A stretch of 64,000 nucleotides of DNA from assembly GCF_000430645.1 (NCBI RefSeq), contig NZ_KE387185.1:62001-126000 (forward strand), written 5' to 3'. The translations under genes and the position numbers were made by a program. Below are positions 26,162 to 35,052 of this stretch, in pieces (position 1 is the stretch's first letter; every line of letters begins with the position of its first letter). The notes below the pieces were generated by a model, which saw only the letters and a list, made by a program, of their open reading frames with translations, had not been told where the DNA came from and searched no databases. The DNA is from Aquimarina latercula DSM 2041. GTDB lineage: Bacteria > Bacteroidota > Bacteroidia > Flavobacteriales > Flavobacteriaceae.

Positions 26162-26911
26162 ATGAAAACAGCATTGATAACTGGAGCTACAAGTGGCATA
26201 GGAAAATCAACAGCTTATGAGTTTGCCAAAAAAAATATAAATCTAATACTTTGCGGAAGAAGACAAGAACGGTTAGATCAAATGAAATCCGAATTAAGTA
26301 AAACGGTAAAAGTCCATACGCTCTGCTTTGATGTTAGAGATAAAGAAAGTGTTTTTAAAAGTATAGAAAACTTGCCTCGAGAATTCGATACCATAGATAT
26401 ATTAATTAACAATGCTGGAAATGCACATGGATTAGATCCTATACAGACTGGAGAGATCGATGACTGGGACGCTATGTTAGATATAAATGTAAAGGGACTA
26501 CTTTATGTATCCAAAGCAATTATTCCTAAAATGATTTCGCAAAAATCCGGACATATTATCAATATTGGTTCTATAGCAGGTAAAGAAGTTTATCCTAATG
26601 GAAATGTCTATTGTGCCAGTAAACATGCCGTTGATGCTATTAATAAGGGAATGCTGATAGATCTAAATAAACATGGTATAAGAGTTGGAGCTATACACCC
26701 AGGATTAGTAGAAACTGAATTCAGTAATGTTAGGTTTAAAGGAGATGATAAAAGAGCTGATACCGTTTATAATGGTTTCGACCCTTTGAGGCCTGAAGAC
26801 ATTGCTGACATCATTAGTTTTGTAGTTACAAGACCTTACCACGTAAACATTTCTGATCTTGTAGTTTTACCAACAGCTCAAGCTAACAGTACAATTGTAA
26901 ATAAAGGTTGA
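26162..26911 (+). CDS. short-chain dehydrogenase/reductase, YdfG-like
   Basis: A 249-residue classical SDR. The nucleotide-binding glycine motif TGATSGIG is at 7-14, followed by CGRRQERL, which favours NADP. NNAG is at 83-86 and the catalytic residues are Ser137, Tyr150 and Lys154. The C-terminus (VRFKGDDKRADTVYNGFDPL, RPEDIADIISFV, HVNISDLVVLPTAQ) resembles YdfG-type NADP-dependent 3-hydroxy acid/serine dehydrogenases. The true substrate cannot be read from sequence. It is monocistronic. Confidence 0.9.
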   Translation: MKTALITGATSGIGKSTAYEFAKKNINLILCGRRQERLDQMKSELSKTVKVHTLCFDVRDKESVFKSIENLPREFDTIDILINNAGNAHGLDPIQTGEIDDWDAMLDINVKGLLYVSKAIIPKMISQKSGHIINIGSIAGKEVYPNGNVYCASKHAVDAINKGMLIDLNKHGIRVGAIHPGLVETEFSNVRFKGDDKRADTVYNGFDPLRPEDIADIISFVVTRPYHVNISDLVVLPTAQANSTIVNKG

Positions 26912-26998
26912 TAATTTCTTTATCTTCAGAGTATTGTATGTTCGGTAAAAATACCTAAGTTTATGTAGGGAAAAAGAATATTGCAATATGTATGAGGA

Positions 26999-28138
26999 AT
27001 GATTAACAAACGTCTTTTAATAAAAAATCTTTTAGCGCATAATGATGAGAACAGTTTTTATGACAAAAAACGCAAACTTAATATTGGTGAAAAAGAAGGT
27101 AAGGCTAAATTCCTAAAACATATATGCGCTCTTTCTAACTCCAATCCTAAAAACAACTCATATATTGTCATTGGAGTTGAAGATGAAGATAACCAAATCA
27201 TAGGGGTAGATTTTTTTGATGATAGTAAGATTCAAAACCTAGTAAATGCTTATCTATCGAACCCACCTATTGTAGCTTACGAAAACATTCCGTTCCCTCA
27301 CTTGCCTAGTGACAAGGTGGTTGGACTAGTATCGATTCGTTCTCAAGACGGCAAGCTATGTTCTCTGCGCAAAAACATTTGGAAATATTATGGTGGCAGT
27401 GTCTTTTTTAGGGATGGAAGTATCAGTATGCCTAAAGTATTTGACATAGAAATCAAAGATGTTAATTCTGACATTGTTGAGTCCATAGAGAGTCATGCTC
27501 AAAACAATATTGAATTAACATTAGATGGAGTATTTGATTTTATGAGCTCCAGAAAAGATTACAATCCTACGTATAAAGTATTTAAAGAATACTTCGTAGT
27601 ATGCTGGTCTGCTAAAGAAAAACATGTAAACGAAGAGGTATACTATTCTAGAGTAGATATTGCTTTAATCAACGAGCAAGTAAAATTATTTTATTCCCAG
27701 TTTGACGAAATAAGCATCTCTATTACTGAAGATGAATTTAAAATAATAGAATATGTTCAGCTTGGTTTGCAAGAAACATATAATTACTACCCTCTAGAAG
27801 AAGTAACTATTAAATTTAAGAACAATGTTAGTTATGATATAGAAAGTAAGATTTTATTTGAACCTCCACAATTTGATAGGAAAACATTGTATCATCTATA
27901 CAATAGTAACAATGCTTTAATCGAAAAACTAAAAAAGAAAATGCCATTAACTAGAAATGAGCAAAAAGACATTCTTAATCTACCTGTCACCTATCTTTTA
28001 TGTTATTTTAATGATTTTAATGAAGCAAAAGATAGATTAGAAGAAGCTAAACCTTACCTAAAAAATTATACTGATAGTAAAGTATATTCATTATATAAAG
28101 AAAGTATGCGAATCTTGAGAAAAGTAAGATACAATTAG
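26999..28138 (+). CDS. AlbA_2 (Schlafen-like) domain protein
   Basis: The 379-residue protein has an N-terminal AlbA_2/divergent AAA-4 domain (about 20-130): the glycine- and charge-rich LNIGEKEGKAKFLKHICALS is followed by SYIVIGVEDEDNQIIGVD and KVVGLVSI. The remaining 240 residues are helical and not recognised. AlbA_2 domains occur in putative nucleic-acid-binding regulators and in some defence proteins; the function here is unknown. It is monocistronic, with a terminator shared with the convergent lipoprotein gene. Confidence 0.75.
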   Translation: MINKRLLIKNLLAHNDENSFYDKKRKLNIGEKEGKAKFLKHICALSNSNPKNNSYIVIGVEDEDNQIIGVDFFDDSKIQNLVNAYLSNPPIVAYENIPFPHLPSDKVVGLVSIRSQDGKLCSLRKNIWKYYGGSVFFRDGSISMPKVFDIEIKDVNSDIVESIESHAQNNIELTLDGVFDFMSSRKDYNPTYKVFKEYFVVCWSAKEKHVNEEVYYSRVDIALINEQVKLFYSQFDEISISITEDEFKIIEYVQLGLQETYNYYPLEEVTIKFKNNVSYDIESKILFEPPQFDRKTLYHLYNSNNALIEKLKKKMPLTRNEQKDILNLPVTYLLCYFNDFNEAKDRLEEAKPYLKNYTDSKVYSLYKESMRILRKVRYN

Positions 28139-28160
28139 ATAAAGACTATACACCTTAAAA

Positions 28161-28195
28161 TAAATAAGGGAAAATCAATTATCTCCCCTTATTTA
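28161..28195. terminator. bidirectional terminator
   Basis: A 10-bp stem (28161-28170 with 28186-28195) containing a GGG/CCC core and flanked by A/T runs lies between the convergent AlbA_2 and hydrolase genes. Confidence 0.7.
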
Positions 28196-28208
28196 TTAAA
28201 AATCTTAG

Positions 28209-29114
28209 TTATTGCTGTAATAAATCAAAAACTTGTTGTGGATAAGGACTATTAAACATTGCTCCATGACCTCCAGTATCAATTTCTATTACCTTAGCCA
28301 TTCTATCACTAAGAAATGTCTTTTCCGTAGTCAACAATCCTCCTGTTTGAAAATCATCTTTTGCAAAAACATAAATCACATTAGACAAATCTCCTGCTGT
28401 AATCTTTAAAGGAAAACGCTCTCCACCGATAGCTCCTAAAAATGAAAAAACAGAGGGGCAGGATTGTTTTATATCATTATATTCTTCCAAGATATCTGTC
28501 CTATCTTCTTCTTTTGGTGTTGTTCCATTTAAAAAGTAATAAGGATTCCCTTGCAAAAAATTATCAGGTACTTCTGGTTGCATTTCTAAACGAGCAGCCA
28601 TGATTACAAATTTATCCGCAGTAGTATTTCCTTTCTCTGCAATATATTTTGTTACCAAAAAACCTCCAAACGAATGTCCCATTACATATACCTTCTTTCC
28701 CTTGGACTTAAAATTCTTAATTACTCTATCTAGCATCTCTATACTCACTTTATTTTCTAAATCAGCTTGTTCCTTTTTCAATGCTTCATTCATACATAAG
28801 CCATTATTAAGTGTAAGTGCTTGATGCATATATACTCTATAATAGTTCTTAAATAAATCATTGTAATCTGTATTAAAACTACCATTAAGCTCAAAATACT
28901 CATCATCTAATTCCTTATCTGGTCCTCCTTGTTCATAGATAACAACTGTATCAGCGCTTTCATTTCCTTTAGCACTAAATAATTTTGTAATATCATCTGG
29001 TATTTTGGTAAGTGCATTTTGTATATCTAATTCTTCTAACTGTACTGAATCGTCATCATTGTTACAATTGACTAATAACAAAGCAATAGTAAATACATAA
29101 ATTATTTTTTTCAT
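28209..29114 (-). CDS. lipoprotein alpha/beta hydrolase
   Basis: The 301 residues begin with a lipoprotein signal (MKKIIYVFTIALLLVNC, Cys17) and an Asn/Asp-rich linker. The body has an alpha/beta hydrolase pattern: an early strand VVIYEQGGP (57-65), the nucleophile elbow GHSFGG (146-151, Ser148), and a late His283 in DTGGHGAM. An acidic residue in VFAKDDF may complete the triad. It is probably a periplasmic or outer-membrane esterase or lipase; the substrate is unknown. It is monocistronic. Confidence 0.75.
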   Translation of the reverse strand: MKKIIYVFTIALLLVNCNNDDDSVQLEELDIQNALTKIPDDITKLFSAKGNESADTVVIYEQGGPDKELDDEYFELNGSFNTDYNDLFKNYYRVYMHQALTLNNGLCMNEALKKEQADLENKVSIEMLDRVIKNFKSKGKKVYVMGHSFGGFLVTKYIAEKGNTTADKFVIMAARLEMQPEVPDNFLQGNPYYFLNGTTPKEEDRTDILEEYNDIKQSCPSVFSFLGAIGGERFPLKITAGDLSNVIYVFAKDDFQTGGLLTTEKTFLSDRMAKVIEIDTGGHGAMFNSPYPQQVFDLLQQ

Positions 29115-29359
29115 TTTGGATAAGTTTTTACAAAAGTCACTTCGACTTTCTTTATTTATATTTTATTCCCAAAACACATAACTCATAAAATACCCTAAAA
29201 AAACTTTCTAATATTTTATTCTTTCTCAATCTTACATTATTATCTACATCTAAAACCTTTTAGACAATATTCAAAAAAATAACATTTTACTCTTATGTAA
29301 TACCTTTAAAAATGTTGTAAAATAGTATCTTCAAGTCCTCTTAAAATCAGAAGTGTAAA

Positions 29360-30088
29360 ATGAGTAGAAATCTTGTTATTGGAGATATACACGGAGCTCT
29401 AAAAGCTCTTAAACAATTAATTAATAAAGCAAGTGTAACAACTGATGACACCTTAATCTTTCTTGGTGATTATGTTGATGGGTGGACAGATAGCGCCCCG
29501 CTAGTTTCGTTTCTTATCGACTTGCAAAAAACGCATAACTGTGTATTCATAAGAGGCAATCACGATGAACTCTGTTATACTTGGTTAAAAGAGAAAAAAT
29601 ATAATCCAGAATGGATAAAACACGGAGGTCAGGCCACTATGGACTCCTATCAATCCTTATCAAAAGAAGAAATTGAGACCCATCTTTATTTTTATGAAAA
29701 TCTTCTTAATTATTATATTGATGATCATAATAGACTATACCTACATGCAGGTTTCACGAATATCCATGGACCACATCGAGAATATTTCAGCAAATTGTTC
29801 TATTGGGATCGAACTTTATGGGAAACTGCTCTTTCTATAGATCCTAAACTAAAGAAAACAGATCTCGCATATCCAAAAAGACTTTTACTTTTCGATGAAA
29901 TTTATATTGGTCATACTCCAGTGACTAGAATAAACAAAACAACTCCTGTAAACGCAACTTGTATTTGGAATATGGATACAGGAGCTGCTTTTAAAGGCCC
30001 ACTTACCATAATGGACATAGACACTAAAGAATTTTGGCAAAGTAATCCGGTATATACCTTATACCCTGATGAAAGCGGAAGAAATTAA
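29360..30088 (+). CDS. calcineurin-like metallophosphoesterase (PPP type)
   Basis: The 242-residue soluble enzyme has all dinuclear-metal motifs of the PPP phosphatase superfamily: GDIHG (8-12), GDYVD (36-40), RGNHDE (65-70), a HAGF block and GHTP with a later histidine. Such bacterial proteins act as Ser/Thr phosphatases or nucleotide hydrolases (ApaH-like). The insert after GNHDE is short and does not settle which. It is monocistronic, with a terminator 28 bases downstream. Confidence 0.88.
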   Translation: MSRNLVIGDIHGALKALKQLINKASVTTDDTLIFLGDYVDGWTDSAPLVSFLIDLQKTHNCVFIRGNHDELCYTWLKEKKYNPEWIKHGGQATMDSYQSLSKEEIETHLYFYENLLNYYIDDHNRLYLHAGFTNIHGPHREYFSKLFYWDRTLWETALSIDPKLKKTDLAYPKRLLLFDEIYIGHTPVTRINKTTPVNATCIWNMDTGAAFKGPLTIMDIDTKEFWQSNPVYTLYPDESGRN

Positions 30089-30116
30089 AAACATTTACGC
30101 CTATAAAATCAATCTT

Positions 30117-30138
30117 AAATCGCTCTAATGAGCGATTT
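30117..30138 (+). terminator. terminator after the metallophosphoesterase gene
   Basis: A perfect 9-bp stem (30117-30125 with 30130-30138), a TAAT loop and a long T-run. Confidence 0.85.
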
Positions 30139-30204
30139 TTTTATTCTTGATGTTTACCTAATCATATAATACTATACTAATAGGAAACTAAAAAACGTAA
30201 CGCA

Positions 30205-31182
30205 ATGAAAACCTCAAAAATTTTATTAGTATTTCTATATGTTATTAGTATAGCATGTAATACAGAAGACGACGTAATTACAAATGATTTCTCAGACATT
30301 TCTTTGGCTTTTGATTTAAAAACTCAAGAAGATCAAATGGGAGGATTTGCAGAAAACTCCATGGTAGCATTTGAAGGAAAAATATGGTCTGTAGGTGGTG
30401 ATAACGCTTATACCCCAGAAGATACGTACTCTAGCGATGTTTGGTCAAGCAATAATGGCATCAATTGGGTATCTGTTACTAGCAATATCTTCGAAGCAAG
30501 ATATCGTCATACACTTACCGTTTTCAATGATCAAATGTGGTTAATTGGTGGAAAAAATAACTCTGATGAACTTTTATCTGATATATGGAACTCCGACGAT
30601 GGTATTACTTGGTCTAATGTAACAATGACAGCCCCTTTTGGTAATATGTCCGCTCATACTACTACAGTATTAAACAACAAAATGTACGTAATTGGTCCTA
30701 CATCTGATCGAACTAATATGATTGTGTGGTCCACTACAGATGGTATTAATTGGACAGAAGAAACCGCAAATGCTTTTCCAGTTAGAGGGAATCACCAAAC
30801 AGTAGCCTTTAATAATACCCTATACGTTATTGGAGGTAGAAATGAAACCGACAGATTTAATGAAATCTGGTCAAGTACCGACGGAATAAACTGGTCTTTA
30901 GTGTCTATTTCATCTTCAATTTTCAGCGCTAGAGATTTACATACTGCAACTGTTTATAACAATAAAGTATGGGTTGTTAATGGAAAATCAGATGCATCAA
31001 GAGTTGTTAAGGATATTTGGTATTCTTCTGATATGCGTAATTGGACAGTGTATGATGGAATTATTCCTTTTGAAAGCTCGCATTCTCATACTTGTCTGGC
31101 TTATGGAGAAGAACTATGGCTGTTTGGAGGTTACATAACATCTGGAACCTCTGGAGAAATCTGGACAATTGATGAAGATTAA
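30205..31182 (+). CDS. kelch-like beta-propeller lipoprotein
   Basis: The 325 residues open with a lipoprotein signal (MKTSKILLVFLYVISIAC, Cys18). The rest is made of about five to six repeats of 45-50 residues with the pattern H-(T/Q)-x-x-x-(F/Y)-N-x-x-(M/L)-(W/Y)-V-I-G-G followed by a DIWxSxDGxxW blade end. This is a galactose-oxidase/kelch-type propeller, probably a surface or periplasmic binding protein. Nothing indicates a catalytic role. It precedes the TapB-like gene by 24 bases and may share its transcript. Confidence 0.82.
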   Translation: MKTSKILLVFLYVISIACNTEDDVITNDFSDISLAFDLKTQEDQMGGFAENSMVAFEGKIWSVGGDNAYTPEDTYSSDVWSSNNGINWVSVTSNIFEARYRHTLTVFNDQMWLIGGKNNSDELLSDIWNSDDGITWSNVTMTAPFGNMSAHTTTVLNNKMYVIGPTSDRTNMIVWSTTDGINWTEETANAFPVRGNHQTVAFNNTLYVIGGRNETDRFNEIWSSTDGINWSLVSISSSIFSARDLHTATVYNNKVWVVNGKSDASRVVKDIWYSSDMRNWTVYDGIIPFESSHSHTCLAYGEELWLFGGYITSGTSGEIWTIDED

Positions 31183-31206
31183 AATTAAATAAATCCCTTT
31201 ATAATT

Positions 31207-31896
31207 ATGAAAACGCTCTTATTAATTTTCGCAATACTTATTACAACTAATAGTATCTCTCAAAATGATTGTAGTCAATTTTATCCTTCCAAAGTTGGGA
31301 CTAAAATCACAATGCATCATTTTAATAAAAAAAACAAATTAACATCTGAAACAAACTATGAGGTTTTGGAAGTGAACTCGTCAGGATCAGATTCTAAAAT
31401 TAAAATGAATATGTCTATGAACGATTCTAAGAAACAAAAAATTATTACCGAAACACAATTTATTGCAATCTGCGATGGAGGAACTACTAGATTAGATCCT
31501 GAATCTATAATTTCTCCGGGATTATTTAATCAATATAAAGATATGGAATACAGCATTAAAGGAACTGGAATTGATATTCCTAATTCAATCAATATTGGAC
31601 AAGAATTACCCGATGGCCACGTAACCATGTCAGTGGATGCTGGTGTAATGAGTATTGATATGACAGTAGATCTAAAAAAACGTAAAGTAGCATCAAAAGA
31701 GACTATTAGCACATCTGCAGGATCATTTGATTGTTATGTAATCACCTATGTCAACGAAACTAATATGAGTATAGGTATGAAACAAACATTTTATGTAAAA
31801 CAATGGATTTCTAAAGGTGTTGGTTTAGTACAACAAGAAACTACTAAATCTAATGGAAAATTACTTAGTAAATCTGTTTTAGCTAGATTACAATAG
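31207..31896 (+). CDS. TapB-like (DUF3108-type) secreted protein
   Basis: The 229 residues start with a signal peptide (MKTLLLIFAILITTNSISQ). The mature part opens NDCSQFYPSKVGTKITMHHF and has the pattern of TapB-family/DUF3108-like beta-barrel proteins: a YEVLEV strand, ISTSAGSFDCYVITY, then QWISKGVGLVQQET. Function is not established. It follows the kelch-like gene by 24 bases and ends before a bidirectional terminator. Confidence 0.7.
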   Translation: MKTLLLIFAILITTNSISQNDCSQFYPSKVGTKITMHHFNKKNKLTSETNYEVLEVNSSGSDSKIKMNMSMNDSKKQKIITETQFIAICDGGTTRLDPESIISPGLFNQYKDMEYSIKGTGIDIPNSINIGQELPDGHVTMSVDAGVMSIDMTVDLKKRKVASKETISTSAGSFDCYVITYVNETNMSIGMKQTFYVKQWISKGVGLVQQETTKSNGKLLSKSVLARLQ

Positions 31897-31917
31897 ACAT
31901 ATTTTAACCATTTACAT

Positions 31918-31946
31918 AAGAGAATCTAATAAAAAAAGGTTCTCTT
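31918..31946. terminator. bidirectional terminator
   Basis: Arms 31918-31927 and 31937-31946 form a 10-bp stem with one imperfect pair. It lies between the TapB-like gene and the convergent exonuclease gene, with T-rich sequence after it. Confidence 0.65.
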
Positions 31947-31970
31947 TATTGTAAATAAAAATAAGACACC

Positions 31971-32684
31971 TTATACCGACACAACCTCATCATCATCTAA
32001 TAATTCTTCTTGTCGTAGACGTAATAGAATCTGTGCTACTGCTACTGTGTCCTTTTCACAATAAATTACAATTCTGTCTATATCGTTTTCTTCATAATAA
32101 ACCTGTCTTACCTGACTACCATCAATATCATCCTTAGGAGAAGGAATCCCTAAAATGTTGGTCAATAACTTTAATGAAGTATAATGTTTATAATCCCCAA
32201 ATTTCCATAAATCCAAGGTATCCAGATGTGGAACTTCCCAAGGTTTTTTACCAAACAGATTTAGCTTAAATGGTAAGCTGATATTATGAATAATCATTCT
32301 TCTAGCTATATATGGAAAATCAAATTCTTTACCATTATGTGCACAAAGTAAATGATGTGGATGATTAAAATGTGTTTCTAATAAATTTTTGAAATCTATC
32401 AACAATTGTTTCTCTTCTCCGTAAAAAGAGGTAGTTCTAAAGGATCTTATTTCTCCTTTAAAGGTAAAATATCCTACAGAAATACATACAATTTTTCCGA
32501 ACTCTGCCCAAATTCCTGCTCGATCATAAAATTCTTCTGGAGAGAATTCTTCTTTACGTTGATATTTGGTTTTATCAGCCCAAAGATATTTTTTCTCATC
32601 TGTTAGCTTATCAAAATTCTCTTGTTCTGGAACTGTTTCTATATCCAAAAACAAAACGTGTTCTAAATTAATCTTATGAAGCAT
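31971..32684 (-). CDS. predicted 3'-5' exonuclease (RNase H-like, PolB-type)
   Basis: The 237-residue protein has a DEDD-type exonuclease fold: motif I FLDIETVP (Asp14, Glu16), motif II CAHNGKEFDFPYIARRMI, and motif III with YCEKDTVAVAQILLRL. This is the conserved stand-alone PolB-like exonuclease of Bacteroidota; a nucleic-acid repair or processing role is inferred. Its start overlaps the end of the upstream serine hydrolase gene by 11 bases, so the two are co-transcribed. Confidence 0.87.
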   Translation of the reverse strand: MLHKINLEHVLFLDIETVPEQENFDKLTDEKKYLWADKTKYQRKEEFSPEEFYDRAGIWAEFGKIVCISVGYFTFKGEIRSFRTTSFYGEEKQLLIDFKNLLETHFNHPHHLLCAHNGKEFDFPYIARRMIIHNISLPFKLNLFGKKPWEVPHLDTLDLWKFGDYKHYTSLKLLTNILGIPSPKDDIDGSQVRQVYYEENDIDRIVIYCEKDTVAVAQILLRLRQEELLDDDEVVSV

Positions 32685-33828
32685 TCTCTAACATTTTATA
32701 AGCCTCTTCTATATAAATGAAAAAATCCTCACTAAAAGATCCTTGCGGCCCTCCTCTATGATGTCCTAAACGTACAATAATTATATTATCTTCTGGAATA
32801 GTTATTACATACTGTCCCAAAATCCCTCTCATTACAAAAATATCTTTGTTCAAATGATCTGATAACCAAAAGCCATATCCGTACATATCATCATTTTCGA
32901 AACGTTTTTGGGTTGCTATTTTTGTAAATTCCTTTGGTAGTATTTGCTTTCCATCAAACTTTCCGTCATTTTTAAATAGTACTCCAAAACGAGCAAAATC
33001 CCTTGCATTACTAGCGATACAACAATAGGTTTTCTCCATACCACTATCCTCACTATCTACCTGCCATAAAGCATCTTGTTCCATACCCATAGGTTTCCAA
33101 AAGCTTTCGCTTAAATATTCTGACAAAGTCTTGCCAGTTGCTTTCTCTATCACCATTCCTAATAGCTGTGTACTCCCACTTAAATATTCAAACTCTTTAC
33201 CAGGTTCGTTCACTACTTCTAACCCATTCATAACATCTCTTAATTCTGGGTCATAATATGCTCTTGCAGTTATAGAAAAAGGACTTGTATAATGCTCTGT
33301 CCAGTTTAATCCTGATGACATAGATGAAAGATCCCCTACAGTTGTTTTAGCAGCTAATCCTTCGGAGAATTTTGGCAAAAAATCTCCAATCGGTTGATCC
33401 AAACTTTTGATATAACCATCCATGATCGCCTTTCCTAGCAAGGCTGTTGTAATACTCTTTGCCATAGAAAAAGAATTCGTCTTAGACTCCGCACCATAAC
33501 CTTCTGCATAGTTTTCATACCAAATCTTATCATTTTTAATAATCATAAAAGCAACGGTCCCCATTGCATCATTGGTAGTATTTAATCTTTTAGTAGGAAT
33601 TACTTTATTATAATTGGTATGCAATTCCCATGGAATTGGTTTATCTCCTTTTTCTATTGTGTGATTATCAAAATAAGTATAATCATCTATATAAGCAGTG
33701 GTATGTCCTGTCATATATACTACACGAACTCCTTTTAGAATATAATCATAATCAAAAATATATAACAAAATCACACAAAGTAGTATAATCGCCAGAAGAC
33801 CTTTAAAAAGTTTTTTGATAATTCTCAT
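32674..33828 (-). CDS. serine hydrolase, class C beta-lactamase family
   Basis: The 384 residues begin with an uncleaved-looking membrane segment (about 8-27), followed by a beta-lactamase-fold domain. The active-site motif SMAK (121-124) matches SxxK and sits in FSMAKSITTALLGKAI. YLSG (215-218) is at the Tyr position, and HHRGG near the C-terminus stands where KTG/HxG is found. Family members are esterases or peptidases; resistance activity should not be assumed. It is followed by the exonuclease gene with an 11-base overlap. Confidence 0.87.
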   Translation of the reverse strand: MRIIKKLFKGLLAIILLCVILLYIFDYDYILKGVRVVYMTGHTTAYIDDYTYFDNHTIEKGDKPIPWELHTNYNKVIPTKRLNTTNDAMGTVAFMIIKNDKIWYENYAEGYGAESKTNSFSMAKSITTALLGKAIMDGYIKSLDQPIGDFLPKFSEGLAAKTTVGDLSSMSSGLNWTEHYTSPFSITARAYYDPELRDVMNGLEVVNEPGKEFEYLSGSTQLLGMVIEKATGKTLSEYLSESFWKPMGMEQDALWQVDSEDSGMEKTYCCIASNARDFARFGVLFKNDGKFDGKQILPKEFTKIATQKRFENDDMYGYGFWLSDHLNKDIFVMRGILGQYVITIPEDNIIIVRLGHHRGGPQGSFSEDFFIYIEEAYKMLENAS

Positions 33829-34293
33829 CTGAATTAGAAATTTTAATCCTCTAAGGTATGAAAAATAAAATCTCTGTTTAGAACAAAAAAAATGCCCGAT
33901 GAATCGGGCATTTTAATTAAAGATAAACAATTATTATGACGATAATTTAATTCGATTAGGTTATAATAGTGTAGATATATAACTTATAAGAATGCTTGTT
34001 GAGTTTGTGTTATTTTTTTGAAATATCAGTTTAATATTTCACATCTTTTATTTATAAGCTACATCTAAAAACAGAAATCTATAATTAGGGCATATGTATT
34101 ACAAAATAAAGTCTCACTAAAAGCTAATCCAAGTAAACTAAAGACTATTAATCGCTATTTCAAATTTAGGAGTTATTTGTTTCAATCCTTTTGGGGAATA
34201 TTTTTTTGGTATGATTCAATGTATAAAATGCAGATTTTAATGTATGAGCAGACAAATTTAAAATCATGTTCGAAAAATAATATTCTAATAAAA
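33829..34293. other. 465-bp intergenic region with an unassigned terminator
   Basis: Both neighbours are on the minus strand. The region contains a strong terminator at 33889-33914 that lies about 380 bases beyond the response-regulator stop codon, and an exact TAnnTTTG on the minus strand at 34168-34161. Between them the minus strand has only trivial reading frames (ATG followed at once or after one codon by a stop). A long 3' untranslated region or a small RNA is possible. Confidence 0.5.
33889..33914 (-). terminator. strong terminator, minus-strand transcript
   Basis: A perfect 11-bp stem with a CCCGA/TCGGG core (33889-33899 with 33904-33914), TGAA loop and flanking A/T runs. No plus-strand gene precedes it, so it most likely ends a minus-strand RNA coming from about 34170 or from the response regulator. 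Confidence 0.82.
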
Positions 34294-35052
34294 TTAAATT
34301 ACATTCAATTTCTGATATAATTCTTTCTTAGAATCTCTTGCTATTGGTAATGATTTCTCATTAGACATAACAACGTATCCTCCTTGCTCTTTCACCAAGG
34401 TATTAACGTGATCTAAATTAATTAAATAGGATCTATGAATTCTAAAAAAACCAAAAGGCTGTAATTTGGATTCTATATATTTCAGATTCTTTGATATTAC
34501 TATTTCTTTCTCATTTTTTCTAATAAACGTAGTGTAATTACCATTACTAATACAATAAAGAACACTAGGTATTTTTATAACATGCGTGCCCTTAGAATCT
34601 GTTATAGAGATTTTAGGAACTTCGTGAATTTTAGCATAAAGTTGATTAAAACTAGCTATTGGGTCTTCTTTGTCTTCACTCTTTTCTTTTATCGGAATTG
34701 CCTTATCTATAACTTCTACTAATAACTTAGGGTCAATAGGTTTTAGTAAATACCCTAGCGCATTATATTTATATCCATCTACGGCATATTGATTAAAGGC
34801 TGAAACAAAGATGATTTTAAAATTAATTTCTTCGAGCTCATCAAGAATATCAAAAATTGTAATGGATCCTAATTGTACATCCAGAAAAACCACATCTGGG
34901 TTAAGATTAGACAGACCTTCTAGTATAGATTTCTTATCACCAGCTTCTCCTATGATTTCTACCTGAGGGCAATATGTACTCAATAAAAGACTAATGTTTT
35001 CTCTAGCCTTTTTTTCATCATCAATGATAAAACATTTTAACATTTGATCCAT
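34294..35052 (-). CDS. LytTR-family response regulator
   Basis: The 252 residues hold an N-terminal receiver domain (FIIDDEKKARENI, phosphoacceptor Asp58 in VVFLDVQLG, conserved Lys in LLKPID) and a C-terminal LytTR DNA-binding domain (about 150-250, with YTTFIRKNEKEIVISKNLK, LQPFGFFRIHRSYLINLDHV and ARDSKKELYQKL). Its start codon overlaps the kinase stop by one base (TAATG), so it is translated with the kinase. A start three codons later is also possible. Target genes are unknown. Confidence 0.92.
   Translation of the reverse strand: MDQMLKCFIIDDEKKARENISLLLSTYCPQVEIIGEAGDKKSILEGLSNLNPDVVFLDVQLGSITIFDILDELEEINFKIIFVSAFNQYAVDGYKYNALGYLLKPIDPKLLVEVIDKAIPIKEKSEDKEDPIASFNQLYAKIHEVPKISITDSKGTHVIKIPSVLYCISNGNYTTFIRKNEKEIVISKNLKYIESKLQPFGFFRIHRSYLINLDHVNTLVKEQGGYVVMSNEKSLPIARDSKKELYQKLNVI

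Noticed and set aside
32674..33828. Serine hydrolase as an AmpC beta-lactamase
   Set aside because: It has the SxxK motif but no clear YxN or KTG motif, and carries a membrane anchor; esterase or peptidase members of the family fit as well or better.
34165..34267. 33-codon minus-strand frame after the response regulator
   Set aside because: No promoter was found just before it, the composition is that of random AT-rich DNA, and no terminator follows closely; not enough support for a gene.
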